DNA of 33,306 nt from contig WRNE01000020.1 in assembly GCA_009776725.1 (NCBI GenBank), forward strand, positions 90-33,395, in the 5' to 3' direction. The number at the start of each line of letters is the position of its first letter. Positions within the stretch are counted from its first letter, which is position 1. Positions 7,960 through 17,305 of the stretch are shown one piece after another. The notes below the pieces were generated by a model that made no database searches, was not told the origin of the DNA, and saw only the letters and a program-made list of their open reading frames with translations. The position numbers were made by a program, and so were the translations under genes. Source of the stretch: Coriobacteriia bacterium (lineage in GTDB: Bacteria > Actinomycetota > Coriobacteriia > Coriobacteriales > UBA8131).

Positions 7960-9189
7960 CTAGTTCGTGATGCGTGAATAACCCCAAATGATAGTCTTTA
8001 TCTCATTATCGTTAATAGTTCCAACGAATGGTGCACTGCCTACCTGAAGCTGTCCTGCGTTATACCCGTCTATTACTAGCGGCGGATACGGGCCATACAG
8101 GCCAGCAGGGACATACTCGCTCTCGATGCTGATAATCGTATAGGTGTTCAAGTTGATGTGGATGACATTGATCACAGCAGAGCCTTTACCGTACAGGTAA
8201 GTGATCGTCTTGGTTTGTCCGCCAGTGATTGTTCCGGAAGCAGGGTCGCTTGTCTGCAGCCAGACGCCAGCCTTGTAACCGGCAATGTTCTTAGCAGGAT
8301 AAGGGCCATAGGCGCCAGCGTCTACAGTGAACCGCTCTGACTCGATCAATGCGCCAGTATTGGCATCAACATGGTTGACAACGATATTGGCCTTTTGTGG
8401 GATTACTACATCAGGGCCGAAGATGCCTGAGTTGACCCATAGTGCGGGGCGCACATAGTCATAGCCCTTGAAGTTCGTTGAGGAGCTGCACCAGACAATG
8501 TTGCCCATTGCGGCAGTGTGGGTACCGACTGAGCAAGCAGAGTAGCTTGTAAAGCCAGGCGACCTTAACCACCAAAAGTCTTGCTGGGCGTTTGACGGCA
8601 GCGGGGTCAGTTTGTTGAAGTTGGTCCTAGCAAGGTCCGAGCTTGCTTTCCAGGAAGAAGAGCTCGTAGCATACTGCAAGCTGCAGAAGCTCGCTGCCTC
8701 GCCAAAACTGAGCAAGAAAGCCACGTCATTACCGGACTTGCATGAGATCCCAGTGGGTTTGCTGATACCGCCAAACGAGGCGAAGTAGCCTATTTCGGTC
8801 AGGGCATTGTGGGTGGTTGTGTAGTTCTTCAACCTTGCTGAGCTGGACAGTGTGTTATTGAACCAGTTGTTGACGATGTTGCGTACATTGGAAATAGAGT
8901 AGACGTTGTTAGTGCCACTAGTGGTATAGGCCTGCCAACCGACAGGCAAAACATCTTTACGCAATATCAATGAGTATCCATCGTTTCTGGCTATTTCCAC
9001 CCAGTCCGATGAATCTCCCGCCTGTGAGGCTGGCAGGACCCTACCGTATACTCCGACCGTGGGGGTATTGAGTACAGCAGCCTCAGCTGTCATGGCAAGT
9101 GGCAGTATGGTCGTGACTGCCATCATCAGTACAAGAGCCGTGGTCAGTTTTTTTCTCCAACCAAGCCTCTTTTGAATTTTCTCTCTCAT
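7960..9189 (-). CDS. Secreted DUF6273 and MucBP-like repeat protein
   Basis: This is an exported protein of about 409 residues. A signal peptide (basic RKK then a hydrophobic stretch, cleavage near AEA-AVL) leads into a DUF6273 domain over roughly residues 40-265. Its hallmarks are YSLILRKDVLPVGW, the FWWLRSPG motif, and VRPALWVN at the end. Two MucBP-type repeats follow (about 275-340 and 345-405), each with the pattern I-x-V-x-H-[IV]-[DN], GxYGPYP and TITYLYG or TIIWGYS. MucBP modules are linked with mucin or matrix binding; the DUF6273 function is unknown. There is no C-terminal sorting signal, so it is probably released. The start is the ATG at 9189 with AGAAAGG upstream; an in-frame ATG at 9213 has no ribosome binding site. 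Confidence 0.8.
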   Translation of the reverse strand: MREKIQKRLGWRKKLTTALVLMMAVTTILPLAMTAEAAVLNTPTVGVYGRVLPASQAGDSSDWVEIARNDGYSLILRKDVLPVGWQAYTTSGTNNVYSISNVRNIVNNWFNNTLSSSARLKNYTTTHNALTEIGYFASFGGISKPTGISCKSGNDVAFLLSFGEAASFCSLQYATSSSSWKASSDLARTNFNKLTPLPSNAQQDFWWLRSPGFTSYSACSVGTHTAAMGNIVWCSSSTNFKGYDYVRPALWVNSGIFGPDVVIPQKANIVVNHVDANTGALIESERFTVDAGAYGPYPAKNIAGYKAGVWLQTSDPASGTITGGQTKTITYLYGKGSAVINVIHINLNTYTIISIESEYVPAGLYGPYPPLVIDGYNAGQLQVGSAPFVGTINDNEIKTIIWGYSRITN

Positions 9190-9804
9190 GTTTTTTACCT
9201 TTCTTGTAGACATACGTTAATTCGCATCACAACACCACTTGCGGCCCGATAGAGGCAATTCTTCTTATTTGTCTGATAGCATGGGATAACGCATTCATTT
9301 GTTGAAAGATAAAACCCCTCTCAGTCTTTTCACTCACTTGTGTTTCTCACCTGAGCATAAACCCAAATTTCGCTTCTTAGGTCTTTTCTTTCAACGAACC
9401 TGCCCTATGATGCCGCTTCTTTTATACTTGGACTATTTACCTCCCGTCTGATAAGAGAACTTACCTATTCGAATAAGTGTTTCACTTACTAACGTGAATT
9501 ATACATTGTCCGAGCCAAGCCAGTTCGGATTATCGATTAAAAATTCCACCAAAAAAACGCTTAATAAACATACTGGTTACCTAATTCAGCAACACAGAAA
9601 CAACCTTTTTCATACCTATGCTGAAAAGCAGCTGCAATAACGGGTAGAATACTGAAAAGATTGTTTATCGATGATGGGAAGTCAAAAAAAGCATGTGCTG
9701 GAGGACGAGTGCTCCATGCCCAGAAGGCCGAGTGCTCCGAGCCTGTAAGCGGCATGCTTTGGGTGCCACAAAGGCTTATCCCTTCGTATTGAATGGAGGA
9801 AGTT
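9190..9804. other. Divergent intergenic region with possible long leader
   Basis: No gene is supported here. On the minus strand a TATAAT (9498-9503) may be the -10 of the DUF6273 gene, which would give a leader of roughly 300 bases; I recognise no riboswitch in it. A 9-bp inverted repeat GTTGAAAGA/TCTTTCAAC lies at 9301-9309 and 9387-9395. A short direct repeat CGAGTGCTCC occurs at 9705-9714 and again at 9729-9738. The stretch 9214-9660 is clearly AT-rich. Confidence 0.5.
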
Positions 9805-10452
9805 ATGGGTAGGATACAATCGTTTTTATGTGGTGGGGCGATCGGAGTGATCGTCGGTGTATTGATCGCGCCTCGCTCAGGCGAGGAGACACGCGCCCTA
9901 GTCGCTGACAAGGTGGACGAGTATTGGGGCAAGGGCCAGGACTTCTATTCAAGGGGAGTCACCCGAGTCCAAACCAGCGTGGCTGGCGTACAGCCTGTCG
10001 TTACTCAAAAAAGCGACGAGTTGCGGGATAAGATCGAAAGTGCCCGGAACCTCATTGCTGACCAGGTAGCCAAAAATGCAGCTACCGCGAGAGACGTCAT
10101 CAATGACAGGATCCCCGTAGCGGCTGAAAAAGTCAGCTCTGTCGTCGACACAGCCCGCACCCAGATCGACAACGCTGCCAACGCCCTAAGGAACAGGGCT
10201 ACCGAATTCTCCGCTGACAACACCGACAACAACGATCTATTGAGCGCATCTGATGATATACTAGAAACTAATGATACTAGTGTAGACATAAGCGAGCCAA
10301 ACAATAGCGCTACCAGCACAGCCAGCATCGATACTGCTGCCACTGAAAGCGAGCCAGCTGCATCAAGTACAGCCCCGGCTTCAGATGTGTTGACTCCGCC
10401 AGAAGCAAGCATGACCGACCCGATCGATACCGATCCGACCAGTCAAGACTAA
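9805..10452 (+). CDS. YtxH domain membrane protein
   Basis: This 215-residue protein is of the YtxH type (general-stress or envelope-associated; function unknown). The N-terminus carries one transmembrane helix with the family's glycine-spaced signature GAIGVIVGVLIAPRSGEETR. It continues into a long amphipathic helical region (about residues 25-140) with coiled-coil character. The last 75 residues are low-complexity, acidic and rich in Ser, Thr, Ala and Asp, likely a disordered tail. The ATG at 9805 sits 5 bases after GGAGGA; an in-frame ATG at 9793 would overlap that ribosome binding site and is rejected. The PRC-barrel gene follows within 30 bases, so the two are probably co-transcribed. 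Confidence 0.85.
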   Translation: MGRIQSFLCGGAIGVIVGVLIAPRSGEETRALVADKVDEYWGKGQDFYSRGVTRVQTSVAGVQPVVTQKSDELRDKIESARNLIADQVAKNAATARDVINDRIPVAAEKVSSVVDTARTQIDNAANALRNRATEFSADNTDNNDLLSASDDILETNDTSVDISEPNNSATSTASIDTAATESEPAASSTAPASDVLTPPEASMTDPIDTDPTSQD

Positions 10453-10460
10453 AGCCCGAA

Positions 10461-11306
10461 TTGCCGGTCAATCCAAAAGACATGCGTTCGACCGCTGAGT
10501 ATAGCGGTGTTCGTGTAACAAGCGGCACAAATAAAAAGCGCAGGATCGGCAAGGTCCTGCGCGCTGTTTTTTATGCCGATGACTACCGTCTGGCCGGGTT
10601 CATCGTCAAGCGCCCTGACTTTCTCTTTATGTTCAAGCGCTCCGACCGCTTTTTGGCCTGGGACCGCCTTGAGCTCACCGACCAAGGAATTGTCGCTTCC
10701 CAAGAGAAGGACAGCTGGGACAAGCAGGCCATAGAGCGCTTGAGGCTTGACTGGGACAGGGCCATGCTGTTGCAAGGCATGCCGGTAGTCGATTATTACA
10801 GCCAAAAGATCGGGGCGGTCGACGATGTCTGGTTCGACCCAAAGACCGGCCAATCGATCGACCTGATGGTAAGCACTGGCATTGGGTCTAAGGCCCTCAT
10901 CGGCCAAATACGGATTCCTGTTACAAGCATAAAAGGATACGAAGACACAAACATCGTCTTGTTGAAAAACGCTTTGGTGCCCCAGCACGAGGGCGGTCTG
11001 GCAACAATTGCCGGAAAGCAGGCAGCTATCGTTGGTAACACCTTAAAAAACACCAGCGAGGCAGCTCAAGGCCAAGTCGGCGTGCTAGCCGAGAAGGCTG
11101 GCCAGAGCGGTGAGAGGCTAGGCTACCAAACAGGAAAGGCTATCAGCAACGCCAAACAGAAACTGACTCGCAACAAACAGGAAGCCCAAGCCGGCATTGA
11201 CAGCCTTGCCCATAGCGGAGGCAAGGCTTTAGGCAGGCAGGTTAAAAGAACCAAGGGAATGTTCCAGTCGTTTAAAGACGAGTACAAGAAAGCCTCGAAG
11301 GGCTAG
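10461..11306 (+). CDS. Double PRC-barrel domain protein
   Basis: This protein of about 275-281 residues has two PRC-barrel-like domains, residues about 15-85 (RIGKVLRAVFYADDYRLAGFIVKRP) and about 105-170 (GMPVVDYYSQKIGAVDDVWFDPKTGQSIDLMVSTG). A basic helical tail follows, with repeated AGQSGERLGYQTGKAISNAKQK-like segments, resembling the helical region of YtxH proteins. PRC barrels are small beta folds used for protein or RNA contacts, as in RimM and photosynthetic reaction-centre H subunits; here the role is unknown. The frame opens at a TTG (10461) nine bases after the ytxH-like stop; an ATG at 10482 is the alternative. Neither has a strong ribosome binding site, which suggests translational coupling to the upstream gene. 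Confidence 0.8.
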   Translation: MPVNPKDMRSTAEYSGVRVTSGTNKKRRIGKVLRAVFYADDYRLAGFIVKRPDFLFMFKRSDRFLAWDRLELTDQGIVASQEKDSWDKQAIERLRLDWDRAMLLQGMPVVDYYSQKIGAVDDVWFDPKTGQSIDLMVSTGIGSKALIGQIRIPVTSIKGYEDTNIVLLKNALVPQHEGGLATIAGKQAAIVGNTLKNTSEAAQGQVGVLAEKAGQSGERLGYQTGKAISNAKQKLTRNKQEAQAGIDSLAHSGGKALGRQVKRTKGMFQSFKDEYKKASKG

Positions 11307-11316
11307 GCAGCCATCA

Positions 11317-11475
11317 TTAGCCTTTCTTCTTCTTGCCCTGGTCGGGGTAGAGCTTTTTGGTCTTTCTCTCAGAGAAGGCAGCCACAAGCAAGAACACGAC
11401 AATCAGCGCCACTATCAAAGTGACAACCCCAAGCTTCGTATTTGTCAGCCATGTATAGATCTCGTTTATGCTCAT
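11317..11475 (-). CDS. Small single-pass membrane protein
   Basis: A 52-residue protein with one hydrophobic helix (GVVTLIVALIVVFLLVAAFS) followed by a lysine-rich tail ending KKKKG, so it probably has a cytosolic C-terminus. It converges tail to tail with the PRC-barrel gene, with only 10 bases between the stops. The frame is open to 11517 with an extra hydrophobic start, but MSINEIYTW at 11475 makes a more typical N-terminus. The ribosome binding site is weak. I recognise no family. Length, composition and the clear helix make it a plausible small gene, not a certain one. Confidence 0.5.
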   Translation of the reverse strand: MSINEIYTWLTNTKLGVVTLIVALIVVFLLVAAFSERKTKKLYPDQGKKKKG

Positions 11476-11617
11476 AACCAGATTTTGTCCAATAAAAAGC
11501 CAGACGACAACAACCAATACCCCAAACTATCAACGTAAAGCTTTGATGAATTTCACTTAGCCTGCTGGAATTACATTATACTTAAAAGGACAACAATCTT
11601 TTAGAGGGAGAATCACC

Positions 11618-12913
11618 ATGCTCGACACAAAATTCATCCGCGAGAACACCGAGGCCATTGATGCTGCAATGACTGCCCGAGCCAGTACCTGGGACAAAGA
11701 GGCCTTTTTATCGCTAGACACAAAGCGGCGTCAGACAATCGGCGACCTGGAGGCCTTACAAGCCTCGCGCAATGTGGCGTCCAAACGTATCGGTGACTTA
11801 ATGCGGGCTGATGCCGACGACCAAGACACTGCCCTCGAAGTCGATCAAACTAAAGAGAGCGTCCGTGTCATCAACGAGCAGATAACCAGCCTAGAGAACG
11901 ATCTCAGCCAGTACGAGAGCGAGCTGAACGAACTGGTTATGGCAATGCCCAACCTGCCCGACGCCACTGTCCCGATCGGAGCCGATGAGACCGAGAACGT
12001 CGAAATACGCCGTTGGGGCACTCCTCCAGACTTCGACTTTACGCCTAAGGCGCACTGGGACTTAGGCCCTGACCTCGGTGTAATTGACTTTGAGCGGGCG
12101 GTCAAGCTGGCAAAGTCCCGCTTCGTGCTGCTCAGCGGACAGGGGGCCCGGCTGGAGCGGGCACTAATCAACTTTATGCTGGAGACCCACACGGCGAGGG
12201 GCTACCTAGAGTGGTGGACCCCGGTGCTGGGCAATGTAGAGACCCTGACCGGCACGGGCCAGCTGCCAAAATTCGCCGACGACCAGTTCATGACTACCGA
12301 CGGGCTCTACCTGATTCCCACCGCCGAGGTGATGCTCACCAACATCCACCGCGGGGAGGTGCTGGAAGCCGAGCAATTGCCGCTTCTATACACCGCCTAT
12401 ACCGCTTGCTTCCGCCGCGAGTCGGGCAGTGCCGGTCGCGACACCCGGGGGCTGATCCGCGTCCACCAGTTCGACAAGGTCGAGATGGTCAAGTTCTCTG
12501 ACCCCGCTACCAGCTACGACGAGCTGGAACTGATGGTCAATGACGCCGAGAACATCCTTCAGCTGCTGGGCCTGCCCTACCGGGTCATCGTGCTTTGTAC
12601 TGGCGACCTTGGGTTCTCTGCGGCTAAGACCTACGACCTCGAGGTCTGGCTGCCCTCGTCAGGGACCTATCGCGAGATATCGAGCTGCTCGAACTGTACC
12701 GACTTTCAGGCTAGGCGGGCGTCGATCAAGTACAGGGACTCCCGTCCCGACGGCTTTAAAGGCACCGAGCTGGTTCACACCTTAAACGGCAGCGGCTTGG
12801 CCGTCGGACGCACGATGGCGGCGATTTTCGAGAACTACCAGACTGCAGAGGGAACCATCGTCGTGCCTGAAGTCCTGCGCCCCTACATGGGCGGGCTCGA
12901 GGTGATCGGCTAA
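11618..12913 (+). CDS. serS: Seryl-tRNA synthetase
   Basis: This 431-residue class II enzyme charges tRNA-Ser (and tRNA-Sec where present) with serine in the cytoplasm. The N-terminal part (about 30-110) is the long antiparallel coiled coil that grips the tRNA variable arm. The catalytic core shows the serine-binding TAEV segment (235-238), motif 2 [21 protein letters not shown] (265-285) and motif 3 [17 protein letters not shown] (390-406). The length is normal for bacteria. GAGGGAG lies about 7 bases before the ATG. A UPF0210 gene follows after 33 bases and is probably co-transcribed. The cognate tRNA-Ser(GCU) lies 14 kb further on. Confidence 0.98.
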   Translation: MLDTKFIRENTEAIDAAMTARASTWDKEAFLSLDTKRRQTIGDLEALQASRNVASKRIGDLMRADADDQDTALEVDQTKESVRVINEQITSLENDLSQYESELNELVMAMPNLPDATVPIGADETENVEIRRWGTPPDFDFTPKAHWDLGPDLGVIDFERAVKLAKSRFVLLSGQGARLERALINFMLETHTARGYLEWWTPVLGNVETLTGTGQLPKFADDQFMTTDGLYLIPTAEVMLTNIHRGEVLEAEQLPLLYTAYTACFRRESGSAGRDTRGLIRVHQFDKVEMVKFSDPATSYDELELMVNDAENILQLLGLPYRVIVLCTGDLGFSAAKTYDLEVWLPSSGTYREISSCSNCTDFQARRASIKYRDSRPDGFKGTELVHTLNGSGLAVGRTMAAIFENYQTAEGTIVVPEVLRPYMGGLEVIG

Positions 12914-12929
12914 TTCTATTCGACAATTC

Positions 12930-12946
12930 TTTATGGGGAGAAAACC
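12930..12946 (+). repeat. Dispersed GGAGAAAACC word, copy B
   Basis: TTTATGGGGAGAAAACC ends immediately before the GTG start at 12947, so its GGGGAG also acts as the ribosome binding site of the UPF0210 gene. The same 12-base core GGGGAGAAAACC recurs exactly at 15179-15190 (minus) and 16345-16356 (plus). Confidence 0.55.
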
Positions 12947-14311
12947 GTGCAGATCACACCTGAAGAGGTCTCTGAGACACTGGCCATGATCGCCCAACAG
13001 AACCTTGACATCCGCACCATCACGCTTGGCCTGTCGATCCGTGACTGCAGCGACAGGGACATCGGCCGCTGTGCGGACAAAGTATACGAGCGCCTGGTCA
13101 GGGCAGGTGAAGGCTTGGTCCCGACTGCCGACCAGCTTGCCCGCGAATACGGGATACCGATCGCCAACAAGCGGCTCTCGGTGACTCCTGTCGCCGAGGT
13201 CTGTGCAGCTAGCGAGGCAAACGACCTAAGTCCGGTGGCGGTGGCCATGGACCGCGCAGCAAGCACGGTGGGGGTCGATTTCGTCGGGGGTTTCTCCGCC
13301 TTGGTGCAAAAAGGGATGTCCGTCAGCGACACCAAGTTGATCGACTCGATACCTGGCGCCTTGGCTGTCACCGAGAAGGTCTGCAGCAGCGTCAATCTGG
13401 CTTCCACGCGGGCCGGTATCAATATGGACGCCGTGCTGACCATGGCCAAGCAGATACTAGCCACGGCCAGGGCGACTGCCGACCGTCACTCGATCGGCTG
13501 TGCCAAGCTGGTTGTTTTTGCCAACGCCGTCGAAGACAACCCCTTCATGGCGGGATCGTTCCATGGGTCGGGCGAGGCCGAGGCGGTGGTGAATGTGGGG
13601 GTCTCTGGCCCGGGAGTCGTACGGGCTGTCCTGGCGAACATGCCTGACGATGCCAACATCACAGACATCGCCGAGGCCATCAAAGCCACTGCCTTTAAGA
13701 TCACCCGCGCTGGAGAGCTGATCGCCCGCGAGGCGTCTCGCCGCCTAGGCGTGGAAATGGGCATTTTGGACCTGTCCTTGGCGCCAACGCCTGCCGAGGG
13801 CGACTCGGTCGCTGCGATCTTAGAGGCTATCGGGGTAGGGACGACCGGAGGGCCAGGCACCACGGCTGCCCTTGCCCTTTTAAACGATGCGGTCAAAAAG
13901 GGCGGCGTCATGGCCTCCTCGTCGGTCGGCGGGCTTTCCGGGGCTTTTATCCCCATCAGCGAAGACGCCGGAATGGTTCGCGCTGTCCAGGCCGGGGCAC
14001 TCAGCCTGGACAAGCTGGAAGCAATGACCAGCGTCTGCTCCGTCGGTTTGGATATGATTGCCGTTCCCGGTGATACTTCTGTGGAGACGATCGCTGGGAT
14101 CATTGCCGATGAAATGGCCATCGGAGTCATCAACAACAAGACTACAGCGGTCCGCCTGATTCCTGCCTATGACAGCGTTGCCGGCGACCTTGTCGAGTTC
14201 GGGGGGCTTTTGGGAAGCACCGTCGTGATGCCTGTCAACCAGTTTGCCGGCAATGTCTTTGCGCGCCGCGGTGGGCGTTTTCCGGCTCCTCTGGGAAGTT
14301 TGCGGAACTAG
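12947..14311 (+). CDS. UPF0210 / DUF711 (PFL family) protein
   Basis: This 454-residue protein is of the UPF0210 (DUF711) family, often labelled PFL family because its barrel resembles pyruvate formate-lyase folds. No reaction is established. Family segments are [17 protein letters not shown] near the start, [11 protein letters not shown] (about 80-90), [46 protein letters not shown] (about 277-322) and the [20 protein letters not shown] segment (about 326-345). Length is typical. It starts with GTG behind GGGGAG. In many bacteria the gene directly follows a small ACT-domain gene (UPF0237); here no such partner is present and serS lies upstream instead. It is likely regulated together with serS, since there is no terminator in the 33-base gap. 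Confidence 0.93.
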   Translation: MQITPEEVSETLAMIAQQNLDIRTITLGLSIRDCSDRDIGRCADKVYERLVRAGEGLVPTADQLAREYGIPIANKRLSVTPVAEVCAASEANDLSPVAVAMDRAASTVGVDFVGGFSALVQKGMSVSDTKLIDSIPGALAVTEKVCSSVNLASTRAGINMDAVLTMAKQILATARATADRHSIGCAKLVVFANAVEDNPFMAGSFHGSGEAEAVVNVGVSGPGVVRAVLANMPDDANITDIAEAIKATAFKITRAGELIAREASRRLGVEMGILDLSLAPTPAEGDSVAAILEAIGVGTTGGPGTTAALALLNDAVKKGGVMASSSVGGLSGAFIPISEDAGMVRAVQAGALSLDKLEAMTSVCSVGLDMIAVPGDTSVETIAGIIADEMAIGVINNKTTAVRLIPAYDSVAGDLVEFGGLLGSTVVMPVNQFAGNVFARRGGRFPAPLGSLRN

Positions 14312-14353
14312 TTTTAATGATCTGGGACAAAAGAATTCCAAGTTTGACTTGAC

Positions 14354-14391
14354 AAGGCCGCGCTACTTTTCTACATTAAGTACGCGGCCTT
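14354..14391. terminator. Stem-loop after UPF0210 gene
   Basis: AAGGCCGCG (14354-14362) pairs with CGCGGCCTT (14383-14391), with a further 5-bp inner stem TACTT/AAGTA and one bulged C. The stem is strong, but no T-run follows on the plus strand. It probably ends the serS transcript. Confidence 0.7.
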
Positions 14392-14426
14392 ATCTGCCTC
14401 CCCATGCGCGAAATGCGCAGAAACCT

Positions 14427-14486
14427 GCTGTGAAGTGAAGGTATAAAGTGACTGGCTGAATGTTTTTAAAACCCTCACTTCACAGC
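14427..14486. repeat. 12-bp inverted repeat at 3' end of surface protein gene
   Basis: GCTGTGAAGTGA (14427-14438) and TCACTTCACAGC (14475-14486) are exactly complementary across a 36-base loop. They lie between two convergent genes, 13 bases beyond the surface-protein stop, and may form that gene's transcript end. The loop is large for an intrinsic terminator. Confidence 0.6.
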
Positions 14487-14498
14487 TATATTTGTCTT

Positions 14499-17258
14499 TT
14501 AAGGCCGCTTGGGCACTCGCCCTTTGCGGACAGATAGGTAAACCCCGCCTCCTCCCATAACAGTCAAAACCATTGCGCCAATGACCAACCATGGCCCTAT
14601 GTCGCCGGTTCTTGGTGTTACAGGAGGAGAGTAGGGGGCTTCGGGAACCTTGGGGGTTTTCGGATTGTCGGGCCCGTTTGGGACTTGCTTTGTGTTGGTG
14701 AATGAAACAAGCGTGTCCACGAGTATCTCGATTTCCTCGGTCCGGCCTGTTTCGCTAAGTATCGACGCCCCAGCATTCACTGCATACGCAGTCTCATAAC
14801 TGCTTTCGGATACCTCAAGAACTACGTATGTTCCTGCTGGTAGACCGATGACTGTCGCTGTTTCACCATGCTTGAGCTGGATAATAGAGGGATATCCCAA
14901 ACTACCAGTTGCTATCCGGTCTGGTTCGATGCCAGCAACAGCAAACGAGTCGGGATCCGATCCATTGGAGAGAGGCAGGGGGATTCCAGTTGGTAAAGCG
15001 AGGTTTTCAGTCTCGCAAATGATCATAAAGGAAAATAGCCGGTTGAGATCCGTGGCATCAGATGTGCCGCTGACTGTCTTGCTTATTTGCAGATTAACAA
15101 GGTTGACGTTGACATTGTTAAAAACCAAAAGACAGTATTGGTCCGCTTCGACTACTATGCTACTAGTAGCATAGAGGTGGTTTTCTCCCCAATTTGAATC
15201 CTGATCGCTGCTGTGGTAAGTGGACATCCAATCGTCGACGCCGGCATCATAGAACAAGACCCAGGCATAACTGCTAACGTAGCCGTCGCCCAGGTTCAGC
15301 TCGGTCACCCGATAAATGAGGCCTGCTTCTGTATCTAGCTCAACAAATGCAAGATCCTTGGAGCTCAAGGTAAAAATGCCATCGTCAGCATTGACGACCG
15401 ACCCTCCGTCGCTACCAAAGATTCCTGTTAAATTAACTGGGAACCAGGTGGTTCCACTATCGTTAGAGTATTCTAGTAAGAATTCAAAACGATTTTCTAT
15501 GTCATACTCGATGGGGCTGCCATCGGAGTGGATGGTCAAGGCTGATTTGCCGATGTATAGATGCCCCTTTGCCACCTCTTTGTCATTGACGAACGAGACC
15601 ATGGCCAGGCCGTCGGCGAACTGGAAGGCCGTTGTCTCGGCGCCATCGGTGGCAGTAGCCACCGGCGAGCTAGCTAGGGGGATCGTGTATCGGGGAAGGG
15701 GATTGAAGCCGGGGGGCAGGTCGACCTCCCGGACGATATAGAAGTCGTCTGTGTCAGCCGCCAGGCCTTCGACCAGCACCATCCCGCCATGTTTTAGGCT
15801 AAAGGTATTAGCCACCAGGCCAAGGCTTGCGGCATTGTGCACCTGGTGTGCCTTGCCGCTGCCGCTGGCGCTGAGGCTCACCAGGCTCCAAGGCCCGGCA
15901 GGCGAATTGGCATGCAGGAGCTGAAACGTGAACTCGGTGTCGAAGTCCAAGGGGGTGGCATTGTCGATGCTCTTTAGGACATACAGGCCGCCAAGCGGGG
16001 TGTCACCGGTGTCTAAGGTCGCGTCGCTGTACAAATCGATGCTCATGCCGTCTTTGGCAGCCCCGATGAAGGCTTGGACAGCGTTCCAGTCCATCAAGCC
16101 GTTGGCACCGTACATGAAGGTGACCGGGGTGCCGGCCAGCAGTTCGACTGCCCGGGCCATGGCATAGGCGCGGATATTCAACAGATCGCCGATATCGCCG
16201 TTTCCAGGGTCACGGCCTGCCGGAATCGACAGGTAGATGTCCCGGCTGACCAGTTTTTCGCCGTCGGTTGCAAAATCGCCTGCCTGAAGGTACTGGGCAA
16301 CGTTGGCTGTCCCGTAAACACTCTCGCCGGCGTCTTTGGGCAATGGGGAGAAAACCCCGTTATTCTCCACCAAAAACACAATGTCCTCGGCCTCGTTGCC
16401 GTTGACGGTCAAGAAGACCTTGTCCAAGGCCAAAGGCGAGCCGGTGTTTTGCAGGCCGGCGGTAACGACAAAGCTGCCAAAGACCTCATATAGCCCCTCT
16501 GTCCTAATATGGGAGTAGCCGCTGCTGGAAAACTCGAGGCCTAGGCGAAAAGCCGTCATCTGCCGGCTGGTAGCGCGCTGGCTTAAGGCATCTGCCATCA
16601 AGGCATTGACCAGGGCGTCAAGCGACGACCGGCGGGCAGGGGCCCTGTCGATGGAAGTGCGGAGCAATAAGACACTGTTGTCTGTCAGCACTTCCCAAAT
16701 AGCCAGCTTGGTGGCCATCAAGGCGATGGTCTCGTCAATCACCACAATGCCGGGGTAGCTGGGATTGTTCAGATAGAGGCTTTTCAGGTGCTCGACGCTG
16801 GCAGCGCTCTCGGCGTCAGTGGACCGTTTCAAATAGTCGCCTCGGTAGCCGTTAAGCGTCAGCCAGCAGACAGCGTCGTAGTTCTGGCGCAGCGCCGGCG
16901 ATACCAGCCAAGGCGCAGAGACGGTATATCCGTCTTTGATGTCGACTGTCGCTGCCGTTGCGGCGTCCCAATACGACGTGTCGGCATGCGAGTGGAAGGG
17001 CACAAAGGGGTCAACACAGTAGATCTGGCCTGTCAGGCTGCCCATCGCACCGATCGGCAGGTCGGCGTTGCCAGACCAAAGGCCGCCGCTGGGATAAGTC
17101 AGGGTATAGGTCAGCTGGACATCGTCATAATAGCGGACTGTTGCCGAATAAGTGTCATCGGTGTTCGCATATGCATTCTTGGCAGATGCAAATGCGAAAG
17201 GCACAGAGGAGAACAGCAACATAAGCGCTACTAAAACTGATGGATAAGACCTTTTCAT
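14499..17258 (-). CDS. Large wall-anchored surface protein, thioester-domain-like and Cna-B repeats
   Basis: This surface protein of 919 residues has a signal peptide (cleavage near AFA-SAK). Residues about 35-215 resemble the thioester domain of Gram-positive adhesins, with YCVDP (Cys81), ICWLTLNGY-like VCWLTLNGY (130-138) and ATKLAIWEV (182-190). In that family a Gln in the TQ-AIW motif links to the Cys; here the position reads Lys184. Several Cna-B/SpaA-type beta domains follow (about 430-870), the last with LVNLQISKTVSGTSDATDLNRLFSF and GETATVIGLPAGTYVVLEV. The end has TPRTGD, a hydrophobic helix and KGRVPKRP, a sortase signal with a non-LPxTG motif. The start at 17258 is supported by GGGAGGG; a longer frame to 17339 would run across the promoter. 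Expression is probably controlled at the operator upstream. Confidence 0.8.
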   Translation of the reverse strand: MKRSYPSVLVALMLLFSSVPFAFASAKNAYANTDDTYSATVRYYDDVQLTYTLTYPSGGLWSGNADLPIGAMGSLTGQIYCVDPFVPFHSHADTSYWDAATAATVDIKDGYTVSAPWLVSPALRQNYDAVCWLTLNGYRGDYLKRSTDAESAASVEHLKSLYLNNPSYPGIVVIDETIALMATKLAIWEVLTDNSVLLLRTSIDRAPARRSSLDALVNALMADALSQRATSRQMTAFRLGLEFSSSGYSHIRTEGLYEVFGSFVVTAGLQNTGSPLALDKVFLTVNGNEAEDIVFLVENNGVFSPLPKDAGESVYGTANVAQYLQAGDFATDGEKLVSRDIYLSIPAGRDPGNGDIGDLLNIRAYAMARAVELLAGTPVTFMYGANGLMDWNAVQAFIGAAKDGMSIDLYSDATLDTGDTPLGGLYVLKSIDNATPLDFDTEFTFQLLHANSPAGPWSLVSLSASGSGKAHQVHNAASLGLVANTFSLKHGGMVLVEGLAADTDDFYIVREVDLPPGFNPLPRYTIPLASSPVATATDGAETTAFQFADGLAMVSFVNDKEVAKGHLYIGKSALTIHSDGSPIEYDIENRFEFLLEYSNDSGTTWFPVNLTGIFGSDGGSVVNADDGIFTLSSKDLAFVELDTEAGLIYRVTELNLGDGYVSSYAWVLFYDAGVDDWMSTYHSSDQDSNWGENHLYATSSIVVEADQYCLLVFNNVNVNLVNLQISKTVSGTSDATDLNRLFSFMIICETENLALPTGIPLPLSNGSDPDSFAVAGIEPDRIATGSLGYPSIIQLKHGETATVIGLPAGTYVVLEVSESSYETAYAVNAGASILSETGRTEEIEILVDTLVSFTNTKQVPNGPDNPKTPKVPEAPYSPPVTPRTGDIGPWLVIGAMVLTVMGGGGVYLSVRKGRVPKRP
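15179..15190 (-). repeat. Dispersed GGGGAGAAAACC word, copy C
   Basis: An exact minus-strand copy of the 12-base core, inside the surface-protein gene (encoding WGEN). It therefore cannot be explained as a ribosome binding site. Confidence 0.5.
16345..16356 (+). repeat. Dispersed GGGGAGAAAACC word, copy D
   Basis: An exact plus-strand copy of the core, antisense within the surface-protein gene. Its reading differs from copy C, so protein coding does not explain the shared word. Confidence 0.5.
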
Positions 17259-17305
17259 ATTACAAAACCCTCCCGGGGTATCTAATATAAACACTAAGCC
17301 ATTTG

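Noticed and set aside
10449..10988. 179-codon minus-strand frame
   Set aside because: It is antisense to the PRC-barrel gene, with no start signal or recognisable domain.
13486..14139. 217-codon minus-strand frame
   Set aside because: Shadow of the UPF0210 gene; its Ser/Ala/Pro-rich composition is typical of an antisense reading.
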